Part shown: positions 8,350-14,648 of the stretch, one piece after another
How the letters are laid out: each line of letters starts with the position of its first letter
Position numbering within the stretch: position 1 is the first letter of the stretch
NCBI RefSeq assembly: GCF_033955345.1
Contig: NZ_CP138332.1
Coordinates: forward strand, 5,022,001 to 5,086,000
Origin: Sphingobacterium bambusae
Lineage (GTDB): Bacteria; Bacteroidota; Bacteroidia; Sphingobacteriales; Sphingobacteriaceae
Direction of reading: 5' to 3'
Length of the DNA: 64,000 bases
The notes under the pieces: generated by a model
What the model saw: only the letters and a program-made list of their open reading frames with translations
The model's database searches: none
What the model was told of the DNA's origin: nothing
Program-made: the position numbers and the translations under genes

Positions 8350-9078
8350 CTAGCCGATGCGCTGCCGACCATGTTCAATATTGATGGCAAGGTGATTACT
8401 TGTGACCGACAAGTGATTACTTGTGACCGACAAGTGATTACTTATGACCGACAAGTGATTACTTATGGCTGACAAGTGATTACTTATGGCTGGCAAGTGA
8501 TTACTTGTGACCGACAAGTGATTACTTGTGACCGACAAGTGATTACTTGTGACCGACAAGTGATTACTTGTGACCGACAAGTGATTACTTTTGGCTGGCA
8601 AGTGATTACTTGTGACCGACAAGTGATTACTTATGGCTGACAAGTGATTACTTGTGACCGACAAGTGATTACTTGTGACCGACAAGTGATTACTTGTGAC
8701 CGACAAGTGATTACTTGTGACCGACAAGTGATTACTTTTGACCGACAAGTGATTACTTATGGCTGGCAAGTGATTACTTTTGGCTGGCAAGTGATTACTT
8801 GTGACCGACAAGTGATTACTTGTGACCGACAAGTGATTACTTGTGACCGACAAGTGATTACTTGTGACCGACAAGTGATTACTTGTGACCGACAAGTGAT
8901 TACTTATGGCTGACAAGTGATTACTTGTGGCTGGCAAGTGATTACTTATGGCTGACAAGTGATTACTTATGGCTGGCAAGTGATTACTTATGGCTGGCAA
9001 GAATACGGTATGATCCGAACCACTGATAGTCCGTCGAGAACGCTGATGATTCGTCAAGAAACCCTTTTGGCTCGCCAT
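8350..9078 (-). other. Heptapeptide-repeat open frame across the 21-bp array (doubtful gene)
   Basis: The minus strand is open for 242 codons from an ATG at 9078. It would encode a 27-residue leader, 29 copies of a heptapeptide of type SNHLSVT and a short tail ending near 8350. Any 21-bp repeat gives such a frame when it lacks stops, and the plus strand is also partly open. There is no signal peptide, membrane segment, recognisable domain or Shine-Dalgarno site. It lies 77 bp after the rplI terminator in the same direction, so read-through could transcribe it. I list it for completeness and think a DNA-level repeat is the better reading. Confidence 0.25.
8392..9000. repeat. 29 uninterrupted copies of a 21-bp repeat
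   Basis: The array is 609 bp, exactly 29 x 21, with no indel. The unit begins GTGATTACT. In 16 copies the remainder is TGTGACCGACAA; 13 copies carry one of six variants. The common unit is built from ACTTGT, a five-base spacer, ACAAGT and GATT, so 6-bp inverted arms alternate along the array. The stretch CAAGTGATTACTT across each junction is invariant after the first copy. All variation lies in the last 12 bases. There are no spacers between units, so this is not a CRISPR array. It is flanked by the 42-bp lattice on the left and the end of the rplI operon on the right. Confidence 0.97.
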
Positions 9079-9154
9079 TTAGGCCAGCAGCGTGACCTAA
9101 TCTTTGATCGGATATAATAGGGGTGTGTGTGATCCATATTGCTATACAAAAAAC

Positions 9155-9181
9155 AAGGAGCCTCCGCATTGGAGGCTCCTT
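9155..9181 (-). terminator. Terminator of the rpsF-rpsR-rplI operon
   Basis: AAGGAGCCTCC and GGAGGCTCCTT form a perfect 11-bp stem with a 5-nt loop. On the minus strand it is followed by GTTTTTTG, as expected for the leftward operon. It lies about 30 nt beyond the rplI stop. Confidence 0.93.
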
Positions 9182-9212
9182 TATAGTATACGGTTATTGT
9201 AAAGCGAGAAAA

Positions 9213-9656
9213 TTACTCAGCTACAACTTCGAAAGGAACTTGAACTTTCACTTCTTTGTGCAAGTTTAAGTTAGCTACGTATTCACCTAAGTGTTTAGGC
9301 TCTTCTTCGAAAGTAATACGGCGACGATCTACGTCAAAACCTTGTGCTTTCAAAGCTTCCGCCAATTGGATGCTGTTCACTTTACCGAAGATCTTACCAG
9401 ACTCACCAGCTTTTGCACCGATAGAAAGTTTTACGCTTTCTAATTTCTCTGCCAATGCTGTTGCATCTTTTTTGATTTTCTCTTGTTTGAACTGCGCTTG
9501 TTTGATGTTTTCTGCCAACACTTTTTTCGCTGAAGGAGTAGCTAAAGTAGCAAATCCTTGAGGAATTAAGTAGTTACGACCGAAACCAGGCTTTACAACT
9601 ACAACGTCGTCTTTCTCGCCTAAGTGTTTAATATCTTGTTTTAAAATGATTTCCAT
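9213..9656 (-). CDS. rplI: 50S ribosomal protein bL9
   Basis: The 147-residue protein has the bL9 N-terminal domain (MEIILKQDIKHLGEKDDVV, GFGRNYLIPQGFA), the long linking helix (about residues 41-75) and the C-terminal domain with GKIFGKVNS. It is the last gene of the rpsF-rpsR-rplI operon, 12 bp after rpsR. A strong Shine-Dalgarno site (AAGGAGG, 9670-9664) lies 7 nt before the ATG and overlaps the rpsR stop, which is unusual in Bacteroidota. Confidence 0.98.
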   Translation of the reverse strand: MEIILKQDIKHLGEKDDVVVVKPGFGRNYLIPQGFATLATPSAKKVLAENIKQAQFKQEKIKKDATALAEKLESVKLSIGAKAGESGKIFGKVNSIQLAEALKAQGFDVDRRRITFEEEPKHLGEYVANLNLHKEVKVQVPFEVVAE

Positions 9657-9668
9657 GTCGTCTCCTCC

Positions 9669-9932
9669 TTATTTTAATGAATCAGCTACGTAAGGCAATA
9701 GACCAACGATACGCGCACGTTTAACCGCTTGCGCTACTTTGCGTTGGAATTTCAATGAAGTACCTGTAAGACGGCGAGGTAAGATTTTACCTTGATCGTT
9801 TACAAATTTCATTAAGAAGTTTGCGTCTTTGTAATCGATATATTTAATACCGTTCTTTTTAAAACGACAGTATTTTTTACGGTTGTCCTCTACTTTAGGG
9901 GCAGTTACGTATTGGATGTTTTCGTTTGCCAT
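9669..9932 (-). CDS. rpsR: 30S ribosomal protein bS18
   Basis: At 87 residues it carries the bS18 core: KYCRFKKNGIKYIDYKD, then KILPRRLTGTSLKFQRKVAQAVKRAR. It binds bS6 on the 30S platform. Its ATG lies one base inside the rpsF stop region (TAATG overlap). A near-complete Shine-Dalgarno site AGGAGGT (9948-9942) lies within the end of rpsF, 9 nt from the ATG. In Bacteroidota bS18, bS6 and bS21 are known to help mask the anti-Shine-Dalgarno end of 16S rRNA, so this strong site may be a feedback device. Confidence 0.98.
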   Translation of the reverse strand: MANENIQYVTAPKVEDNRKKYCRFKKNGIKYIDYKDANFLMKFVNDQGKILPRRLTGTSLKFQRKVAQAVKRARIVGLLPYVADSLK

Positions 9933-10300
9933 TAGTTTGCTACCTCCTCAGTTTTAGTTTCCGTTTTTTTGTTAAATGCACCGCTACGTTTTTTCTCGTT
10001 GTATGCCAATGCATGTTTGTCAAGAGCAATAGTTAAGAAACGCATTACACGCTCGTCACGTTTGTATTCAAGCTCTAATTTTTTGATTAATTCACCTGGA
10101 GCCTTGAATTCAGTTAAGTGATAAAATCCAGTTGTTTTTTTCTGGATTGGATACGCTAATTTTTTCAAACCCCAATTGTCTTCAGCGACAATTTCGGCTC
10201 CGCCCTCTGTAAGGATAGCTTTGAACTTTGCGATTGTTTCTTTCGCAGCCTCCTCAGAAAGCAACGGGGTAAGAATGATGACAGATTCGTACTGTTGCAT
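9932..10300 (-). CDS. rpsF: 30S ribosomal protein bS6
   Basis: The 122-residue protein has the bS6 fold signatures: MQQYESVIILTPLLSEE, the segment EDNWGLKKLAYPIQKKTTGFYHLTEF, and ELEYKRDERVMRFLTI. A lysine- and glutamate-rich tail of about 25 residues follows, as is common in the phylum. It is the first gene of the operon. Unlike rpsR and rplI it has no Shine-Dalgarno site; its 5' leader is AT-rich. A good promoter lies upstream (10382-10350). Confidence 0.98.
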   Translation of the reverse strand: MQQYESVIILTPLLSEEAAKETIAKFKAILTEGGAEIVAEDNWGLKKLAYPIQKKTTGFYHLTEFKAPGELIKKLELEYKRDERVMRFLTIALDKHALAYNEKKRSGAFNKKTETKTEEVAN

Positions 10301-10330
10301 TTTTAATAGATTTGTTAATTAAATAATACT

Positions 10331-10350
10331 TTCCGCACTTACGGAAGTGC
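10331..10350 (-). promoter_or_regulatory. Overlapping dyads at the rpsF transcription start
   Basis: Two palindromes overlap here. GCACTT-N4-AAGTGC spans 10335-10350 and abuts the -7 element. TTCCG-N6-CGGAA spans 10331-10346 and would form a hairpin near the 5' end of the mRNA. Either could be an operator or a leader site for ribosomal-protein feedback. The CCG within the loop recalls the S6:S18-binding leader of other bacteria, but the match is weak. Confidence 0.4.
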
Positions 10351-10382
10351 AAAGGTATAAATTTAATTTGTATTTATGCAAG
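10350..10382 (-). promoter_or_regulatory. Predicted promoter of the rpsF operon
   Basis: On the minus strand TACCTTTG (10357-10350) is a perfect -7 element. CTTG (10382-10379) stands at -33 with a 21-bp spacer. The ATG of rpsF is at 10300, so the leader would be about 45 nt. Confidence 0.75.
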
Positions 10383-10396
10383 TTGATTGGAAAAAA

Positions 10397-10774
10397 TTAG
10401 CTACACAGCTGCCCATCGACATAGTACCACAATCCCTGTACTTTTTTGAAGTTTGATTTTTCATGATGTACGGCTGTTTGAAACTGCGCATCAAGGTAAT
10501 GTGCTTTAAATTCGACGCTGTGCGTGCTGGCTTGGATAATCTCGAGCTGCATCCATTTGTTGGCCTGCGCCCATTGCCGAATATCCTGCTTGCTTTGGTA
10601 GCGACGGCTGCTGGGGTGAAAGCTGTCGTATAGAAAGTCGATAAGCTGCAGTGTGAATGCCGTATAGCGCGCACGCATCAGCTGCTCGGCCGTTTCAGCG
10701 GCGGCGAGGTTGCTATGCACCTTGCTACAGCAATCGGCATAGGGAAGGGACGAACCACAATTGCAGCGCGACAT
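10397..10774 (-). CDS. ychJ: YchJ-family (UPF0225) SEC-C motif protein
   Basis: The 125-residue protein opens with a SEC-C type metal-binding motif (CNCGSSLPYADCC, a C-x-C-x8-CC pattern). The UPF0225 core follows: LMRARYTAFTLQLIDFLYDSFHP and the VEFKAHYLD region, an NTF2-like fold. The biochemical role is unknown. It begins 1 nt after the stop of the cupin protein gene, so the two are co-transcribed. Confidence 0.9.
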   Translation of the reverse strand: MSRCNCGSSLPYADCCSKVHSNLAAAETAEQLMRARYTAFTLQLIDFLYDSFHPSSRRYQSKQDIRQWAQANKWMQLEIIQASTHSVEFKAHYLDAQFQTAVHHEKSNFKKVQGLWYYVDGQLCS

Positions 10775-10775
10775 G

Positions 10776-11654
10776 TTAAGCTGTTTTTTGTTGTTTACGC
10801 TGTAGTGCTTCTTGGCTTTCGCGAAAAGCCTTCTCCTGCTTATAGCGCACCCATTTGGCCTTAAAGAGTTTGCGCATCAGCTTGTCGGTATAGCGGATTA
10901 CGAACACCTCGCGCAGCATCTTGAGCAGGCGCAGGGGCGATGCCGGAAAGGAGCGTAGCGTAACCGAGAAGCCTGCTTCAAGGTAACGGTTGAAGTGCCA
11001 ATAGCCGCTAGGCATAAACAGCGCATCACCATGCTCCATAAAGATTTCGTAGCCTTGCGCATGTGCTAGGGCAGGGAACAGCTGGTAATCGGGGTTTTCG
11101 TAATCGATATTGTACACGGTATGCACAGACAAGGGCACCTTATAGAGGTAAGGCGCTTGGTTGGGTGCGAACAGGAGCACGCGTTTTTTGCCTTCAAACT
11201 GAAAATGCAAGAGGTCGCCTAGATCCACATCGTAATGCATCAGTACGCGTGCCTCACTGCCCCCGAAGAACAGGGTAGGGATGCGTTTAAAGTACTTGAA
11301 GCCCAAGTCGGGGTAAGAGAAATTCTTGAGTAGCTCCGGAAGCTTATCGGTAATGATATAGAAAAATATACGGAGATCGGATGGTTGCGACTTGATGAGT
11401 TTGATGTAGTCGCGCATCTTCATCGTGGTGACGGGCTCGTCGGTCGCTTTGTTGGGGTCGGCCGGCTTATTGTCATAAAGACCTACTTCTTGTTCACCGG
11501 CCTGTTCGAAGATGTAATCCAAGTTCCATTTGTCGTAGGCCTCCCAGCTCTTTGCCAGTCCCTTGATCAAAACCGGTCGCTGGGGCCGGAAATATTGCGC
11601 TAAAAACGTCTCTTTACTTATATTTTCTACGGTATCGACTTCCGATAAAAGCAT
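10776..11654 (-). CDS. JmjC/Cupin_8-like putative Fe(II)/2-oxoglutarate oxygenase (292 aa)
   Basis: The protein matches the cupin-8 (JmjC-like) family: an N-terminal FRPQRPVLIKGL segment, the iron-binding HYDVD (His140, Asp142) and the distal GYWH (His220) inside EHGDALFMPSGYWHFN. The spacing suits an Fe(II)- and 2-oxoglutarate-dependent dioxygenase such as a protein or small-molecule hydroxylase. The substrate is unknown. It is divergent from the lipocalin-like gene and overlaps functionally with none of its neighbours. Confidence 0.85.
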   Translation of the reverse strand: MLLSEVDTVENISKETFLAQYFRPQRPVLIKGLAKSWEAYDKWNLDYIFEQAGEQEVGLYDNKPADPNKATDEPVTTMKMRDYIKLIKSQPSDLRIFFYIITDKLPELLKNFSYPDLGFKYFKRIPTLFFGGSEARVLMHYDVDLGDLLHFQFEGKKRVLLFAPNQAPYLYKVPLSVHTVYNIDYENPDYQLFPALAHAQGYEIFMEHGDALFMPSGYWHFNRYLEAGFSVTLRSFPASPLRLLKMLREVFVIRYTDKLMRKLFKAKWVRYKQEKAFRESQEALQRKQQKTA

Positions 11655-11777
11655 AATATGAATTTTGTAGTTAAATGTAACAAAAATATTTCTGTCAGAA
11701 TAACATCATACTGCTTTTTGACAAAACTAAGCGAAGAAAAAATACGTTATCCATATAAACTAAACAAAACACTATTT

Positions 11778-12281
11778 ATGACATCACTCAAAAATGAACT
11801 AGTCGGAACTTGGAAATTGCTCTCCTATATAGAGGTTCCCATCGGAGGTGATGATTCCCTGTTTCCCATGGGCAAAAATCCATACGGATTGCTGATGTAT
11901 TCGCCAGATGGATTTATGTCGGTGCAGATCAGCCGGGAAGAACGTTTACCCTACAAGAGCAATGATAAATTACAAGCTAGCGAAGAAGAGATGCTTTCTT
12001 CCTTGCATGGCTACATCGCTTTCAGCGGAAAATTTAAGGTAGATAACAGCAGCGCTATCGTTACCTACATGATTAAGAGCTCGCTCTTTCCCAATTGGAA
12101 AAATAAGGTGCAACGCCGCAAGATCGACTTTGAGGGCGATATCCTCTACCTTAAGTCCACCGAGCCCATCCTCTCCAATGGGCTGCATGTGAATTCCTAT
12201 ATGACTTGGCAACGTACAGACCGGGTTATCGACGAGTTTTTCGAAGAACGTATACGTAAAGAATTGAGCTTACAGCCCTAA
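11778..12281 (+). CDS. Lipocalin-like domain protein (167 aa)
   Basis: LVGTWKLLSYIE at the start, NPYGLLMYSPDGFMSVQI and the later beta-rich IVTYMIKSSLFPNW match the lipocalin-5 family of small barrels. There is no signal peptide, so it is probably cytoplasmic. I chose the ATG at 11778, where homology begins. An upstream ATG at 11658 would add 40 residues that look like translated leader. The ligand is unknown. Confidence 0.85.
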   Translation: MTSLKNELVGTWKLLSYIEVPIGGDDSLFPMGKNPYGLLMYSPDGFMSVQISREERLPYKSNDKLQASEEEMLSSLHGYIAFSGKFKVDNSSAIVTYMIKSSLFPNWKNKVQRRKIDFEGDILYLKSTEPILSNGLHVNSYMTWQRTDRVIDEFFEERIRKELSLQP

Positions 12282-12300
12282 CAAGAAATGATCAACGCAT

Positions 12301-12329
12301 AAAAAAGGACGCCATCGGCGTCCTTTTTT
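12301..12329. terminator. Bidirectional terminator
   Basis: AAAAAAGGACGCC and GGCGTCCTTTTTT form a perfect 13-bp stem with a 3-nt loop. It lies between convergent genes and serves both directions. Confidence 0.95.
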
Positions 12330-12348
12330 ATGTATATACGGCAAACGA

Positions 12349-13518
12349 TTAGTTGGCCGCGTCAATTTTTGCTTGGATCTCAGCCGATTTAGCCTCGTCC
12401 TGTTGGAAGTCATAGTAACCTTTCAAGCTGCGAAGTGCATCGCTATCGGAAGGATTCAATTCTACCACTTTCTCTAGATAAGGAAGGGCTTCTTTGATCT
12501 GCTCTTTCAACGCATTCACCTTGGTGTTATAATCCGTATTAGATAAGGATTTGTCATCGTTCAAGGCATTCAGTTGATCTCTCACGCCATTGATGATCGT
12601 TGCCGCCGCATTTCTGTTCGCATCGGAGTAGTTTGGATCGATAGCAACCGCTTTTTTGTAGGCTTCAATAGCTTTATCGTTGTTATTTGCTGCCGACTGT
12701 GCTATACCTAAATAGTAGTACAACGATTTGTTGTTGCTATCTTTCGCAATTTGGCTCTCGATATCAGTCACTACTTTAGCCTCGTTACCCACGATCAGGT
12801 TCAGCTCGATGTTTTGTACCGCTGCATCATTGTCGTTAGGGTAGGCCTGTGCTGCTTGTGCTGCATATTCAATTGCGCTCGCTGTATCTTTAGCCGATAA
12901 GTAAAGCTTTGGAAGGTCAACCATTACCGCTTTGTGCGAGGAGAATTCCTTTGCTGGGATCAACAATTTATACTTCTCGATGGCATTTGGATAATCTTGG
13001 TTTTGGATCGCCGCCAAACCCGAGTAGTAAGTCAAGGTGGTGTCGCCAGGCAAGAAGGTCAACGCTTGATCGAAAGAAGCATAGGCAGTTTTAAAATCTT
13101 GTTTCTCCCATGCAGCTACACCTTGGTTGAAGTTGAACTGTCCAAGAACCTGTCCAGCAACCTTGATGTTTTCAGCGTGTTTGCCTTCTTTGTCAAGCTC
13201 TTTTGCTTTGGCAATACCTTCTTGTGCAGCCGTAGCAGCTTCTGCCGTGTTGGCTGTGGCCGCTAAGTTAGCATTTACCAAGGCATATACCGTCCACGTA
13301 TCTGGATCTTCTTTGGTTTTTTCGTGCGCAACAGCTAAGTCGATCGCTTCTTTTGCAGCGTCAAGGTTGCTTTTACCCAATTCTGCCGAACCTGCTGCTT
13401 TCAGCTCTTCAAATTTCTGCAAAGCAGCTTTTGCTTTTCTTAAATTACCTGATTGTGCAAAAGTAGTGGTGCCCGCGGCTACCAATAAAGAAAATACTAT
13501 TGCTTTTTTTACATTCAT
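12349..13518 (-). CDS. Secreted TPR-repeat protein (389 aa)
   Basis: A signal peptide (MNVKKAIVFSLLVAAGTTTFAQ) precedes an alanine-rich all-helical protein. At least five TPR-like units are visible: FNQGVAAWEKQDFKTAYASFDQALTFLPGD, YYSGLAAIQNQDYPNAIEKY, then YYLGIAQSAANNNDKAIEAYKKAVAIDPNY among them. It is probably a periplasmic scaffold. Two bases separate it from the stop of the second TPR gene upstream, so they form an operon behind gyrA. The partner is unknown. Confidence 0.88.
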   Translation of the reverse strand: MNVKKAIVFSLLVAAGTTTFAQSGNLRKAKAALQKFEELKAAGSAELGKSNLDAAKEAIDLAVAHEKTKEDPDTWTVYALVNANLAATANTAEAATAAQEGIAKAKELDKEGKHAENIKVAGQVLGQFNFNQGVAAWEKQDFKTAYASFDQALTFLPGDTTLTYYSGLAAIQNQDYPNAIEKYKLLIPAKEFSSHKAVMVDLPKLYLSAKDTASAIEYAAQAAQAYPNDNDAAVQNIELNLIVGNEAKVVTDIESQIAKDSNNKSLYYYLGIAQSAANNNDKAIEAYKKAVAIDPNYSDANRNAAATIINGVRDQLNALNDDKSLSNTDYNTKVNALKEQIKEALPYLEKVVELNPSDSDALRSLKGYYDFQQDEAKSAEIQAKIDAAN

Positions 13519-13520
13519 AC

Positions 13521-14648
13521 CTAATTATTTGATAGTTGATTCAATAATAATTTTACACGATCCAATTGTGCTAGATCGCCAGACTTCTCATAGTACAATG
13601 ATAGTGACTTTAAAGCATTAACGTCATATGGACGAATTTCGTTTGCCTTCAGCAATAAATTTTGTGCATTGTACTGCGCTTCGCCATTATCTTCGTTCTG
13701 TAGGAAGTCATTCAAATAGATCAAACCTAGCGCCAAATTGGACTCGTAATTGTTTTCGTTGAGCTGCAACACCTGTTGGTAGTACTTTTTTGCTACATCA
13801 AGGTTGCCCACCGTTTCGTTGGAGTATCCCGCTAGGTAGTTGAGCTCAATGTTCTGAGGCTCATAACGAATAGCTTCATCGATGATCGGCACGATGGCCT
13901 TATATTCCGTGTTCTGCGCGAACTCTTGAATAAGGTTCATCAATACCGCCTTATTTTCTGGAAACTTGGTGCGTGCCGTTTGCAAGGTATTCAACACCGC
14001 CTGCTTGTTGCCTAGTGCTTTGTAGATATTCACCAGCTCGAGGTAACGCTCGGCACTAGGATCACCCGTTTTCAAAATCTGATCATAATAACCTACAGCA
14101 GCTTCATACTGCTTGTTTTGCACAGCCAATAACGCCAAGTTGTAAGTCACATCATAGTTTGCAATGTTCAACTGCTTAACGCGCATGTAGCTGTTGTAGG
14201 CCGCTGTATAATCTTGCTTGCCCAAAGCTTTGTTGGCTTGGAAAATATGCGCGGCCGCTAAGTTCTGCTTTACATATTTCGCTTCCGATGCATAGTTCTG
14301 CAAGTCACGTGGCTTTAACTTCGCCAAGGCGTCGTAGGTGATGTCGATAGGATCCTTCGGGTTTTTGATGGTCCGCGAGGAATCCGCATAGGCCATAGAG
14401 CTATAGATCATCGCGCGCAACACATTTACGCGGACGCTCGTCGAGTCCCGGCGTGTGAGGTAGGCCGCATCGATAAATTTCTTCGCGCTTTCCAAATTTT
14501 TCAAATCTCCGGTTTGCGTGAAAAAGGCAAAGCTGTTGCTACTCTCCTTATAGTTGGATTGGGCAACGGCGTTTACCGAAATACAAAGCAACACCCCCGA
14601 AGCGAGGGCGCGCCAGCTAGAAGCTCGTTTATTGCTCGTTATTGTCAT
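13521..14648 (-). CDS. Secreted TPR-repeat protein (375 aa)
   Basis: TPR units recur through the protein (NKALGKQDYTAAYNSYMRVKQLN, then NLALLAVQNKQYEAAVGYYDQIL, LALGLIYLNDF). The start is uncertain because several Met codons lie inside the 3' end of gyrA. I chose the ATG at 14648, which gives a short basic n-region followed by SGVLLCISVNAVAQ, a normal signal peptide. The ATG at 14693 would add 15 residues. The gene overlaps gyrA by 20 nt, so it is translationally linked to gyrA and to the next TPR gene. Confidence 0.85.
   Translation of the reverse strand: MTITSNKRASSWRALASGVLLCISVNAVAQSNYKESSNSFAFFTQTGDLKNLESAKKFIDAAYLTRRDSTSVRVNVLRAMIYSSMAYADSSRTIKNPKDPIDITYDALAKLKPRDLQNYASEAKYVKQNLAAAHIFQANKALGKQDYTAAYNSYMRVKQLNIANYDVTYNLALLAVQNKQYEAAVGYYDQILKTGDPSAERYLELVNIYKALGNKQAVLNTLQTARTKFPENKAVLMNLIQEFAQNTEYKAIVPIIDEAIRYEPQNIELNYLAGYSNETVGNLDVAKKYYQQVLQLNENNYESNLALGLIYLNDFLQNEDNGEAQYNAQNLLLKANEIRPYDVNALKSLSLYYEKSGDLAQLDRVKLLLNQLSNN

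Noticed and set aside
8170..8472. Plus-strand open frame with 14- and 7-residue repeats
   Set aside because: It spans the end of the 42-bp lattice and the first units of the 21-bp array; its periodicity follows from the DNA repeats. The same frame has stops in earlier units.
8392..9000. CRISPR array
   Set aside because: Units are 21 bp and directly adjacent with no unique spacers, and no cas gene is present in the window.
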